DNA from: Nocardia veterana NBRC 100344
GTDB taxonomy: Bacteria; Actinomycetota; Actinomycetes; Mycobacteriales; Mycobacteriaceae
NCBI RefSeq assembly: GCF_000308855.1
Contig: NZ_BAGM01000136.1
Coordinates: 1-43,857, forward strand
Length of the DNA: 43,857 nucleotides
Direction: 5' to 3'
The notes beneath the pieces are model-generated. The model saw only the letters and a list, made by a program, of their open reading frames with translations. It ran no database searches and was not told where the DNA came from. Positions within the stretch are counted from its first letter, which is position 1; each line of letters begins with the position of its first letter. Position numbers and translations under genes: made by a program. Shown piece after piece: positions 8,806 to 16,465 of the stretch.

Positions 8806-9588
8806 TCAGTGACAGGGCACTCCGGGCTGTGCCTGCGCGGCGGCGGCCGCCAACAGCTGATCCAACGCCCGTTCGACGTCTTCCTTCCACAGGTGATCGC
8901 TGTCCAGCTCGAGCCGCAACCGCGGGAAACGATGATGTGGTGCGACCACGGTGAATCCGACGTTCTCCAGGAATTCGGCGTCGATCATGCAGCTTTCCGG
9001 TGAGCATTCGCTGTTGGCTCGCCGGCGCGGCGCCGACGCGACCCCCTGCCCAGGCGTATCGATCCGTTCCATGAAGAACATCGAGCGCACCCCGCCCGCC
9101 GGGAGAGCGGTGGCAGCGGGTTCCGTGCGGATTCCGAAGGCTTCGATCGCGCGAACGCCACGGCGCATCAGATCGCCCACGACGGCCTGGATCAATCGGT
9201 GGGCAATATCGCCATCGTTGTGCGGAGGTTCGGCCCGCAGCGTGGTCAGCAGGACCGCATCCGGGCTGACCGGGGAGGTGGGGAACAGCGTGGCTCGTGG
9301 CACGGCGCTCGGTGGCGAATAGAGTGCGCAGCCGGCCGATTGACCGTCGACGAGCGCGATCTGTCCGCACGAACCCCATTCGAGCATCACCGTGGACAGC
9401 CACGCCTCCTTCTCGAAGACGGGATCGCTGAATTCACGGGAGTCTGCCGCCACGGCCGGGTCGATCTCCCAGAACACGCATCGACGCGCATGCGCGGGGA
9501 GTTTGTCCAGTCCGCCGAGGGTTAGTGCGGTCACGCTGGTCGACACCGCTCTACTCAGCCTCCAGCTTTCCGATTCATCTATGCTCAC
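8806..9588 (-). CDS. GNAT-family acetyltransferase-like protein (Rv3916c-like)
   Basis: 260 residues, no signal peptide or membrane segment. The middle part (FEKEAWLSTVMLEWGSCGQIALVDGQSAGCALYSPP, then LRAEPPHNDGDIAHRLIQAVVGDLMRRGVRAIEAFG) reads like the beta-strand, acetyl-CoA loop and helix of a GNAT fold. A cysteine-containing segment (SECSPESCMIDAEFLENVGFTV) precedes a final aromatic/basic strand. Its place between cwlM and parB matches Rv3916c, whose substrate is unknown to me. Transcription is leftward, 179 bases downstream of parB, and ends at the shared terminator with cwlM. Confidence 0.75.
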   Translation of the reverse strand: MSIDESESWRLSRAVSTSVTALTLGGLDKLPAHARRCVFWEIDPAVAADSREFSDPVFEKEAWLSTVMLEWGSCGQIALVDGQSAGCALYSPPSAVPRATLFPTSPVSPDAVLLTTLRAEPPHNDGDIAHRLIQAVVGDLMRRGVRAIEAFGIRTEPAATALPAGGVRSMFFMERIDTPGQGVASAPRRRANSECSPESCMIDAEFLENVGFTVVAPHHRFPRLRLELDSDHLWKEDVERALDQLLAAAAAQAQPGVPCH

Positions 9589-9767
9589 GCCGCATCAACA
9601 TCTTCTCGCCAGCAAGAATATGCGATCAAAGCGAACGCCTCATTTCCCATCCCTTATCGATCGCGGCAGAGCCGGTTCGGTTCGAAAAACAGTGGCGTCA
9701 CAGTGACGTTTCTCGCCGAGGCCCGGGGTTCTACCCGATCACGATGAATTTCGGCCCGTGATGGTCG

Positions 9768-10769
9768 TCAGAGCTGCTGTTGTTCCATCAGCCCGACGAT
9801 GCGTTCCAGATCGTCGACCGAACCGAACTCGACGACGATCTTTCCCTTCTTCTTGCCCATACTCACCGTTACCCGGGTGTCGAACGAGTTGGCCAACCGC
9901 TCGGCGACCTTGTCGAGTCCCGGCGCATAAATCTGCTTCCGCTTCGGCGCCGGCTTCGGCTCGTCCTCGGGGTAGCGGTTGGCGAGAGTGACGGCCTCCT
10001 CGGTCGCGCGTACCGACAAACCCTCGGCGACAATTCGTTCCGCCAACCGTTCCTGTGCCTCGGCGCCGGCCTCCAGTCCGAGCAGGGCGCGTGCATGCCC
10101 GGCCGACAACACACCGGCGGCCACCCGGCGCTGCACCGGGATCGGCAGCTTCAGCAGACGGATCATATTCGTCACGACCGGTCGGGACCGGCCGATACGA
10201 TTCGCCAATTCCTCATGGGTGACGCCGAATTCCTCCAGCAGCTGTTGATAAGCCGCGGCCTCTTCGAGCGGGTTGAGCTGCACGCGATGGATATTCTCCA
10301 ACAGCGCATCGCGCAGCATGGCGTCGTCGGTGGTCTCCCGCACGATCGCCGGAATGGTTTCCAGCCCGGCTTCCTGACAGGCTCGCCAGCGCCGCTCACC
10401 CATCACCAGCTGATAGCGCGGGGTGGGGGAGGACTCGAGCAACCGGACCACGATCGGCTGCATCAAGCCGAATTCGCGCACCGAGTGGACGAGCTCGGCG
10501 AGTGCCTCCTCTTCGAAGACTTGTCGCGGCTGCTTGGGATTGCGCTCGATCTGGTCCGGCGGGATCTCACGATAAACCGCGCCCGCGCCGGATTCCTCCG
10601 CCGCGTCGGGAACCCGGTGCAGATAGGCCGACGCCGGATGCGGCCCGATCGGATCGAGGCCGATCACCGCATTCGCGGCCGCGCTACCCAAACCCTGCAC
10701 ATCGGCGGGACCGGTCGGGATCAACGCGGCCAGCCCGCGCCCCAATCCACCTTTCTTCGCCTGACTCAT
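9768..10769 (-). CDS. parB: Chromosome partitioning protein ParB
   Basis: CTP-dependent DNA clamp that loads at parS sites and spreads to organise and segregate the origin region; 333 residues. The N-terminus KKGGLGRGLAALIP is the conserved ParA-stimulating segment. The CTP-binding domain contains GERRWR (124-129). A helix-turn-helix follows (about 181-205, GVTHEELANRIGRSRPVVTNMIRLL), then the C-terminal dimer domain. ATG 10769 is chosen over the upstream extension because translation there begins with the conserved family N-terminus. parA ends four bases upstream, so the two form an operon. Confidence 0.97.
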   Translation of the reverse strand: MSQAKKGGLGRGLAALIPTGPADVQGLGSAAANAVIGLDPIGPHPASAYLHRVPDAAEESGAGAVYREIPPDQIERNPKQPRQVFEEEALAELVHSVREFGLMQPIVVRLLESSPTPRYQLVMGERRWRACQEAGLETIPAIVRETTDDAMLRDALLENIHRVQLNPLEEAAAYQQLLEEFGVTHEELANRIGRSRPVVTNMIRLLKLPIPVQRRVAAGVLSAGHARALLGLEAGAEAQERLAERIVAEGLSVRATEEAVTLANRYPEDEPKPAPKRKQIYAPGLDKVAERLANSFDTRVTVSMGKKKGKIVVEFGSVDDLERIVGLMEQQQL

Positions 10770-10773
10770 CGGC

Positions 10774-11838
10774 TTACCGACCCCTTTCCTCTGCTGCACC
10801 ACCCGTACCGACCGCGGCGCCGTCCTGGCCTTGCGTCGTGGTCGGCGCCGCCGCGCGCGCCACTCCCGAACGGGCAGCGATCTCCCGCCCCGCATCCAGA
10901 TAGCTCATCGCACCGCGGGAACCAGGATCGTAATCGAGGACGGTCATCCCGTAGCCCGGCGCCTCCGAAACCTTGACACTGCGTGGAATCACGGACTTCA
11001 GCACGGCATCGCCGAAGTGGCCACGCACCTCTTCGGCCACTTGGTCGGCGAGTTTGGTGCGACCGTCGTACATCGTGAGAACGACGGTCGATACATGCAG
11101 CTCCGGGTTCAGATGCGACTGCACCAGACTGATATTGCGCAACAACTGCCCGACACCCTCCAGCGCGTAGTACTCGCACTGGATCGGGATCATCACTTCC
11201 TTCGCGGCGACGAGCGCGTTGACGGTCAACAGACCGAGGGAGGGCGGGCAGTCGATCATCACGTAGTCGATGTCGTAGCCGGCGAGATTCGCTTCCTGAA
11301 TCGCGGCCTTCAATCGCCCCTCGCGAGCGACCATCGAGACCAGTTCGATTTCGGCGCCGGCGAGATCGATGGTGGCCGGAATGCACAGCAGCCGTTCATT
11401 GTGCGGGCTGCGCTGAATCGCCTCCTGCACCGAAATCTCACCGATCAGCAGTTCATAACTCGACGGCACCCCGGAGTGATGATCGACGCCGAGAGCGGTG
11501 CTGGCATTGCCCTGCGGATCGAGGTCGATGACGAGGACCGTCATCCCCTGCAGAGCAAGGGCGGCAGCGAGATTCACCGCAGTGGTGGTCTTGCCCACGC
11601 CACCCTTCTGGTTGGCGATGGTGATGATGCGTTGTTCGCGCGGTTTCGGAATGCTGAGCGAGCCGGGGTGTAGGACCTGGCTGGCGCGGTGCGCCTCGGC
11701 CGCGATCGGCGTCTCGGCGGCGGAGATGTTCCCGAATGCGGTCTTCGCGAACTCATCTCCCTCGAGGCCGCCGCTGTCCAGCATTCCGGGCACCCGGGAC
11801 GTTGTTTCCCGTGAAACATTCGCCGGACGGTTCGACAT
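10774..11838 (-). CDS. parA: Chromosome partitioning ATPase ParA (Soj)
   Basis: ATPase that binds DNA non-specifically and moves ParB-origin complexes; 354 residues. The deviant Walker A KGGVGKTT spans 78-85, followed by DLDPQGNAS and the Walker B-like YVMIDCPPSLG. It has a roughly 65-residue N-terminal extension before the ATPase fold, as mycobacterial ParA does. ATG 11838 is preceded by TAGGAG; the open frame runs back to 12036 but without comparable support. A parS site (11803-11818) is embedded in codons 7-12 (NVSRET), so ParB loading overlaps its own operon. Confidence 0.95.
   Translation of the reverse strand: MSNRPANVSRETTSRVPGMLDSGGLEGDEFAKTAFGNISAAETPIAAEAHRASQVLHPGSLSIPKPREQRIITIANQKGGVGKTTTAVNLAAALALQGMTVLVIDLDPQGNASTALGVDHHSGVPSSYELLIGEISVQEAIQRSPHNERLLCIPATIDLAGAEIELVSMVAREGRLKAAIQEANLAGYDIDYVMIDCPPSLGLLTVNALVAAKEVMIPIQCEYYALEGVGQLLRNISLVQSHLNPELHVSTVVLTMYDGRTKLADQVAEEVRGHFGDAVLKSVIPRSVKVSEAPGYGMTVLDYDPGSRGAMSYLDAGREIAARSGVARAAAPTTTQGQDGAAVGTGGAAEERGR
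11803..11818. promoter_or_regulatory. parS site inside the parA start region
   Basis: TGTTTCCCGTGAAACA has one mismatch to the widely conserved ParB-binding 16-mer TGTTTCACGTGAAACA. It lies within the parA coding sequence, just after the start codon. Confidence 0.8.
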
Positions 11839-12166
11839 ACAGGCTCCTAACCCCGAGAACTTCAGACACGTGCCCAGGCAGCACCGGCGCCGCATGGCTC
11901 GAACAAGCTGAACGCGGTCGGGTTCACAGGCCACCTTCGAGACCTTGCCCGCTCCGAGATCAGGCCCTGACCGACAAACTTGCCCTAACCGACGAGCCGC
12001 CGGGAACCGCGAATCCGCGCTCACGCTCGACGACAACTAGCTTGCCAGCACGGGCCACAATACGGAAGTTGAACCGCGGCAATCACTCTGCGACACGCTC
12101 GGAATGACTCGTTCCGGCCACCGAATACGCCCGCCGGGACCGATGTTTCATGTGAAACATCGACTC
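11839..12166. other. parA-rsmG intergenic region (328 bp)
   Basis: No gene with convincing coding character. It holds the parA ribosome binding site (TAGGAG on the minus strand) at its left end and one parS site at 12144-12159. An open frame continuing parA upstream to 12036 is Cys/Arg-rich and unlike the conserved protein, so I treat it as non-coding leader. Confidence 0.6.
12144..12159. promoter_or_regulatory. parS site between parA and rsmG
   Basis: TGTTTCATGTGAAACA has one mismatch (C to T in the centre) to the parS 16-mer, and flanking CGA/TCG extends the dyad to about 22 bp. It lies just past the rsmG stop codon. Confidence 0.85.
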
Positions 12167-12913
12167 CTACCGACCGCGCTCGGCCCGCCGCGTTGCCTGC
12201 TTGTTGGCGCGCTTCTCGGCGCGTGGGACGCGTTCGACGCTCAATACGACCGTGGGCGGTGACACGATGCCGATTCCGCATTCGAGAATGCGCGCATGGC
12301 CGGCGCCGGCGCGAGCGAGTTCCATCCGGTCTCGCTCCAACTCTTCGGCGACGCTGGAACCCTTGAGTGCCAACATATGGCCGTGCTCGCGCACGAGCGG
12401 CAGGGACCACTTGGCCAACTTCCCCAGGGGAGCGACGGCCCGCGAGGTGACGTAGTCGGCGCCGCCGGCCTCCTTCCGCACATCCGGTTGCTCGGCGCGG
12501 CCGCGGACGACGGTGATCGCCAAACCGGCCGACTCGATGAACTCGGCCAGGAATTTGGTTCGGCGCAGCAGTGGTTCGACGAGCGTGATGCGGAGGTCCG
12601 GTCGCGCGATCCCGAGCGGGATTCCGGGAAGCCCGGCGCCACTGCCGATATCGACCACGGAGGCACCGATCGGAATCAGCTCGCCCAGCGCCGCGCAGTT
12701 CAGGATGTGACGGTCCCAGAGGCGCGGTACCTCACGCGGCCCGATGAGACCCCGTTCCACGCCCGCGGTGGCCAACGCGGCGCAGTACTGCTCGGCCAAC
12801 GGGAGGCGATCGCCGAATACCTCGTGCGCCACTCCGGGTGGCGTCAGGTCGGTGGGAGCGCCGTCGTCGGGGGAGTGGGGTGTGGCACCCGCGCCTCGTT
12901 CCACGTGAAACAT
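12167..12913 (-). CDS. rsmG: 16S rRNA (guanine527-N7)-methyltransferase RsmG (GidB)
   Basis: SAM-dependent methylation of the 16S rRNA 530 loop; loss of this enzyme in other bacteria gives low-level streptomycin resistance. 248 residues. The SAM-binding motif VVDIGSGAGLPGIPLGI spans about 86-102, preceded by the family motif LWDRHILNC (65-73). A Lys/Arg-rich tail (EKRANKQATRRAERGR) ends the protein. The first codons (MFHVER) are themselves part of a parS site. A strong hairpin between jag and this gene suggests partly separate transcription. Confidence 0.96.
   Translation of the reverse strand: MFHVERGAGATPHSPDDGAPTDLTPPGVAHEVFGDRLPLAEQYCAALATAGVERGLIGPREVPRLWDRHILNCAALGELIPIGASVVDIGSGAGLPGIPLGIARPDLRITLVEPLLRRTKFLAEFIESAGLAITVVRGRAEQPDVRKEAGGADYVTSRAVAPLGKLAKWSLPLVREHGHMLALKGSSVAEELERDRMELARAGAGHARILECGIGIVSPPTVVLSVERVPRAEKRANKQATRRAERGR
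12897..12912. promoter_or_regulatory. parS site overlapping the rsmG start codons
   Basis: CGTTCCACGTGAAACA matches the parS 16-mer at 14 of 16 positions and keeps the central CACGTG. It encodes the FHVER residues of RsmG on the minus strand. Confidence 0.8.
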
Positions 12914-12995
12914 CCTTCCGGGCCGATGGGAAACTCACGGTATCCGGGCGACCGTCGCCCGGCCGAATCAACCATTGCGGAAACTCATCCAAAGC

Positions 12996-13030
12996 GTAGG
13001 GCCCCCGGTTCGATGAACCGGGGGCCCTAC
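12996..13030. terminator. Perfect 16-bp stem-loop between jag and rsmG
   Basis: GTAGGGCCCCCGGTTC (12996-13011) pairs perfectly with 13015-13030 around a three-base GAT loop. The minus-strand exit reads GCTTTGG, a poor U-tract. It probably acts as a weak terminator or mRNA-stabilising hairpin after jag. Confidence 0.65.
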
Positions 13031-13048
13031 CTCAGTCGTATGAAATTG

Positions 13049-13618
13049 TCAGGCGGGGATGACCACCACATGCCGGTTGGGTTCGACGCCCTCGCTCTCG
13101 CTCGCGGCACCCTCGACGGCCGCGACCGCATCGTGGACGATCTTGCGCTCGAAGGGCGTCATGGCGGCCAGCGATTCGGGCTTACCCGTTTCGGCAACCC
13201 GCCGTGCGGCGTCCGTGCCGAGTGCGCTCAACTCCTCACGTCGCTTGGCCCGCCAGCCGGCCACATCGAGCATGAGCCGGCTGCGCACGCCGGTCGCCTG
13301 CTGTACCGCAAGCCGGGTCAGCTCCTGCAGCGCGTCGAGCACCTCACCGCGCCGGCCGACCAGTTTCGACAGATCCCGGCCGCCATCGATACTCACAACC
13401 GCGCGGTCGCCTTCGACATCCAGATCAATATCGCCGTCGAAATCGAGGACATCCAGCAGCTGTTCCAAGTAGTCGCCCGCGATCTCGCCCTCTTCGATCA
13501 ACGCCTCCTCGGCATCGGTCGGGTCCGGCTCGGTCGCCTCGTCGTGATCGTTCACCGCCGCATCATCCTGCACACCGAGGGCCACAGTGGCGTCCCCTCC
13601 ATCGGTCTCAACAGTCAT
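13049..13618 (-). CDS. jag: Jag/KhpB-type KH-R3H RNA-binding protein
   Basis: 189-residue cytoplasmic RNA-binding protein. An acidic N-terminal region (1-50) precedes a KH-like domain (about 55-115) with the nucleic-acid loop LVGRRGEVLDALQ, then an R3H domain (about 118-189) with ERKIVHDAV carrying the Arg-x3-His signature. It lies between yidC and rsmG, as Rv3920c does. In other bacteria the protein (KhpB/EloR) affects cell elongation and small-RNA binding. AAGGA lies about eight bases before the ATG at 13618. Confidence 0.93.
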   Translation of the reverse strand: MTVETDGGDATVALGVQDDAAVNDHDEATEPDPTDAEEALIEEGEIAGDYLEQLLDVLDFDGDIDLDVEGDRAVVSIDGGRDLSKLVGRRGEVLDALQELTRLAVQQATGVRSRLMLDVAGWRAKRREELSALGTDAARRVAETGKPESLAAMTPFERKIVHDAVAAVEGAASESEGVEPNRHVVVIPA

Positions 13619-13691
13619 ATGTCGTTTCCTTCAATCTGATCATCCGTCGTATCCGGCGCGCGCACCGCGCCGGGAAGCCGTGACCTTGCGC

Positions 13692-14837
13692 CTAGCGACG
13701 TCGCTTCTGATTCGCGCGACCCCTGTTGCCGGGCCGCTTGCGATTACCCGAACCGGGCCCCTTGCCGGCGGAGGAACCGGACTTCGCCGTAGAACCGGAT
13801 TTCGCCGAGGTACCCGAATTCGCGGCGGCCGGGGTAGCGCCGTTCGTCTCGACGTCCGCGGACTTGTCGGCGCTCCCGGGCGAGGCGGTCTCGGCCGAAC
13901 CGGACTTCTTCTTGCTCGGCTTGGCACCGGGCTTGGGCGCATTCTGCGCCTTCCGCTCGATGGCCTCCTCTTTCTTCTTCTGCTCTTCCTTGTCGATCCG
14001 GCCGAAGACCAGATGCTGCTGCCCGTAGGTCCAGATGTTGTTGGCCACCCAGTAGAGCAGGATGGCGATCGGCAGGAACGGGCCACCGACGACGACGCCG
14101 AGCGGGAAGACCCACAGCGCGAGCTTGTTCATCAGCGCGGCTTGCGGATTCGCCGCCGCCTCCGCGCTCTGCCGAGCCACCGAGGCACGGGCGTTGAAGT
14201 GCGTAGCGAGTCCCGCGATGATCATGAGCGGCACAGCCACCGCGACCATATTCCAGACGTGCGGAATGCCGCCGTAATCGGCATATGCGTCCAACGTCGC
14301 CTTGGGGGAGGTGATCGCCGCGGAGATCGGCGCGCCCAGGATTCGGGCGCTCAGGAACGACTGCACATCGTGCGCGCTGAACACGTAGTTCGGCGTCATG
14401 GCGTTCTGCTCGGGGGTCATATTCAGCTGACCGATGCCGCTACCGGTCCGGTTGAACGAGCGCAGCACGTGGTACAGACCGATGAACACCGGCACCTGGG
14501 CCAGCACCGGCAGACAGCCCATCAGCGGGTTGAAGCCGTGTTCCTTCTGCAGCTTCTGCATTTCGACGGCCATCTTCTGGCGGTCGTTCTTGTACTTGCG
14601 CTGCAGTTCCTTGATCTGGGGCTGCAACTCCTGCATCTGCCGCGTGGTACGCACCTGTTTGACGAACGGCTTGTACAGCACAAGCCGCAGCGTGAACACC
14701 AGGAAGACCACGGCCAGCGCCCAGGCGAAGCCATTGCTGGCCCCCCGGTCGAAGTCTCCGAGTCCGAATATGAACCCGAAGATTCGGTGCCAGAACCAGA
14801 GGATCCAGGACACCGGGTAATAGATGAAGTCGAGCAC
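13692..14837 (-). CDS. yidC: Membrane protein insertase YidC
   Basis: Inserts and folds inner-membrane proteins with or without SecYEG; 381 residues. The N-terminus MLDFIYYPVSWILWFWHRIFG is the typical first membrane segment of Gram-positive type YidC. A segment with the groove arginine (ALAVVFLVFTLRLVLYKPF) follows, then the cytoplasmic hairpin QELQPQIKELQRKYKNDRQK, and three more membrane segments (GCLPVLAQVPVFIGLYHVLRS; MVAVAVPLMIIAGLATHF; PFLPIAILLYWVANNIWTYGQ). The tail from about residue 300 is a Lys/Ser/Gly/Arg-rich cytoplasmic extension ending NRKRPGNRGRANQKRRR, suited to ribosome contact. yidD lies four bases upstream. Confidence 0.96.
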   Translation of the reverse strand: MLDFIYYPVSWILWFWHRIFGFIFGLGDFDRGASNGFAWALAVVFLVFTLRLVLYKPFVKQVRTTRQMQELQPQIKELQRKYKNDRQKMAVEMQKLQKEHGFNPLMGCLPVLAQVPVFIGLYHVLRSFNRTGSGIGQLNMTPEQNAMTPNYVFSAHDVQSFLSARILGAPISAAITSPKATLDAYADYGGIPHVWNMVAVAVPLMIIAGLATHFNARASVARQSAEAAANPQAALMNKLALWVFPLGVVVGGPFLPIAILLYWVANNIWTYGQQHLVFGRIDKEEQKKKEEAIERKAQNAPKPGAKPSKKKSGSAETASPGSADKSADVETNGATPAAANSGTSAKSGSTAKSGSSAGKGPGSGNRKRPGNRGRANQKRRR

Positions 14838-14841
14838 GGCT

Positions 14842-15297
14842 CTATGTACTCCCGTCGGTCGTGTCGCCGGTCACCGCGCGCGGCGACCCTTTACAAGACT
14901 TGTGTTCAGCCGCCTCGTCGTGGGGTCGGCTGCTCCGATGGGAGTCGGACTCCCGAGCATTCGACTCGTCGGCGCTCGACTCGTCCGCGTTCGGCTCATG
15001 GGTTGCCGGCTCATGAGCAAGACGTGGCGGAGCGGTTTCGGCGGCGGCCCGTTTCGATTCCGGAACGGGGTCCCACCCACCAGGGTGCCAGGGTGCGCAT
15101 TTGGCCAGACGCACGACCGTCAATCCGAGTCCGACGACCAGCCCGCGGGTACGCAGGGCGGTCACCGCGTACTCGCTACAGGTGGGGGTGAAGCGGCATA
15201 CCGGCATGCGGGTGGGGGAGACGTAGGTCCGGTACAGCTCGATCACAAAGATCAGCGCATTCGCCGGCAGACGCGTCACGACCCGCAGACGGTTCAT
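14842..15297 (-). CDS. yidD: YidD membrane protein insertion efficiency factor with a long C-terminal tail
   Basis: Small membrane-associated helper of YidC. The family core covers residues 1-80: an amphipathic N-terminal helix, YRTYVSP, the cysteine motif CRFTPTCSEYA and KCAPWHPGGWDPVP. The remaining 70 residues are a hydrophilic Glu/Ser/Asp/His-rich tail with repeated ADES-like units, making the protein longer (151) than most YidD proteins. The ATG at 15297 overlaps the rnpA stop by four bases, which implies translational coupling within rpmH-rnpA-yidD-yidC. Confidence 0.93.
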   Translation of the reverse strand: MNRLRVVTRLPANALIFVIELYRTYVSPTRMPVCRFTPTCSEYAVTALRTRGLVVGLGLTVVRLAKCAPWHPGGWDPVPESKRAAAETAPPRLAHEPATHEPNADESSADESNARESDSHRSSRPHDEAAEHKSCKGSPRAVTGDTTDGST

Positions 15298-15716
15298 GAC
15301 GCACCACTCTGATCGAGCCGGGTGGGACCGATGTCGAATGCCAGCTTTCGAAATGCCGACCGCAGCTGCCGGTCGAGATCCGCCGACGTCGCTGTGGCCG
15401 CACCGGGGAGCGCACGGATCACGACATCGGCGTCGGCGGGAAGATCGGCCATCAGCCCGGCGCAGATATGACGCAGGCGGCGAGCCACACGGTGTCGAAC
15501 CACCGCGGTGCCCACCGCCTTGCTGACAATCAAACCGAAGCGAGGACCCCCGAACCGCACCAGCGGTCCGGTCTCGGCATCGGGTAATGCCGGGTCGTCC
15601 GACGGCGTCGGCAACACCACATGCACGACGATGTCCCGTCTCCCGATTCGTCGGCCCCGCCGCACCGTCCGGGAGAAGTCGGCACGATGATGCAGCCGGT
15701 ACGGCTCAGGCAACAC
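15294..15716 (-). CDS. rnpA: Ribonuclease P protein component
   Basis: Protein subunit that helps the RNase P RNA cleave tRNA 5' leaders; 140 residues. It begins MLPEPYRLHHRADFSRTVRRGRR, and carries the RNR-like signature VVRHRVARRLRHI in the central basic helix. A 20-residue insert rich in Asp/Pro (PTPSDDPALPDAETGP) separates the first strands, as in other actinomycetes. Start is GTG 15716, with a weak ribosome binding site, 85 bases after the rpmH stop. The RNA subunit gene is not in this window. Confidence 0.95.
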   Translation of the reverse strand: MLPEPYRLHHRADFSRTVRRGRRIGRRDIVVHVVLPTPSDDPALPDAETGPLVRFGGPRFGLIVSKAVGTAVVRHRVARRLRHICAGLMADLPADADVVIRALPGAATATSADLDRQLRSAFRKLAFDIGPTRLDQSGAS

Positions 15717-15801
15717 CCGAGTGTCCGAGCACGTAACGGGTGAACGGAAGGAGCGGGACGAACGGCGAGCGAGGCATGGCGGCGATGCCGATGCCGAGCG
15801 A

Positions 15802-15945
15802 TCAGGCCGTCAGAGAAGCGCGGCCCTTGCGACGGCGCGCCGACACGATCGCGCGCCCGGCACGGGTGCGCATCCGGAGACGGAAGCCGTGGACCCGCGC
15901 ACGACGACGGTTGTTCGGCTGGAACGTCCGCTTGCCCTTGGCCAC
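15802..15945 (-). CDS. rpmH: 50S ribosomal protein L34
   Basis: A 47-residue, very basic ribosomal protein. Translation from GTG 15945 gives MAKGKRTFQPNNRRRARVHG followed by the conserved FRLRMRTRAGRAIVSARRRKG segment, a textbook L34. GAGGAGT on the minus strand lies a few bases before the start. First gene of the leftward rpmH-rnpA-yidD-yidC-jag run, opposite dnaA. Confidence 0.97.
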   Translation of the reverse strand: MAKGKRTFQPNNRRRARVHGFRLRMRTRAGRAIVSARRRKGRASLTA

Positions 15946-16123
15946 GGTCAACACTCCTCGAGTTGGTGGGCACCAGGTGGCGCCCGAAGCTGTTCGGTGA
16001 AACGATGTGGACGCGATGAAAACTGGTCTTCATCGGCACAACGCCCATTGCGTGGTGGTCCCGCTGGATCGAGATTCGACCGGGCAGCAGGCAGCCAACA
16101 CCGCGTCAACGGGTGACTGTACG

Positions 16124-16152
16124 AGGGTACTGATCAGCCAGGACAGGGTCAA
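16124..16152 (-). promoter_or_regulatory. Housekeeping promoter for rpmH
   Basis: On the minus strand TTGACC (16152-16147), a 17-base spacer and TACCCT (16129-16124) form a good vegetative sigma promoter about 180 bases before the rpmH start. Confidence 0.6.
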
Positions 16153-16224
16153 ACTCGGGGTACCCCATGAGACGCCCGCCACTCGGACGACTCGCCGGTG
16201 CGAACGGCGGTGCGTGAACCACCC

Positions 16225-16254
16225 TTGTCACAGCCGTCGCCGACCCACTACGAT
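16225..16254 (+). promoter_or_regulatory. Candidate dnaA promoter
   Basis: TTGTCA (16225-16230), an 18-base spacer and TACGAT (16249-16254) resemble a vegetative promoter pointing at dnaA. The DnaA box about 90 bases downstream lies in the transcribed leader. Confidence 0.5.
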
Positions 16255-16346
16255 TCATAGCTAGAAGATTGCTGCAGAAGCGCAGGTCCAGGCGCTGACC
16301 GGGGGGTTATCGCAGCAAGCCACGTATCACCACCGTTCTCCACATC

Positions 16347-16355
16347 TGTGGATAA
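16347..16355 (-). promoter_or_regulatory. DnaA box upstream of dnaA
   Basis: TGTGGATAA on the plus strand is the exact reverse complement of the classic DnaA box TTATCCACA. It lies between the dnaA promoter candidate and the start codon, which suggests autoregulation. It is closer to consensus than the boxes I found in oriC. Confidence 0.75.
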
Positions 16356-16465
16356 TTGTGTGGAAAGACCCCTGGAGTGGCATATTCGTATGGCTGACGG
16401 CCAGGCTTGTCGGTGGTCGCCAACCGCTGGTGCCCCTATCGACATGCTCCGGGGAGGATATATAC

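Larger units (their letters stand above)
15946..16465. other. rpmH-dnaA divergent intergenic region (520 bp)
   Basis: No gene seen. The region holds a minus-strand promoter for rpmH (16124-16152), a plus-strand promoter candidate for dnaA (16225-16254), a DnaA box (16347-16355) and the dnaA ribosome binding site GGGGAGG (16451-16457). The dnaA mRNA would have a leader of about 200 bases. Confidence 0.7.

Noticed and set aside
13587..15191. 534-residue plus-strand frame across jag-yidC-yidD
   Set aside because: It runs antisense to three convincing genes and crosses their boundaries.
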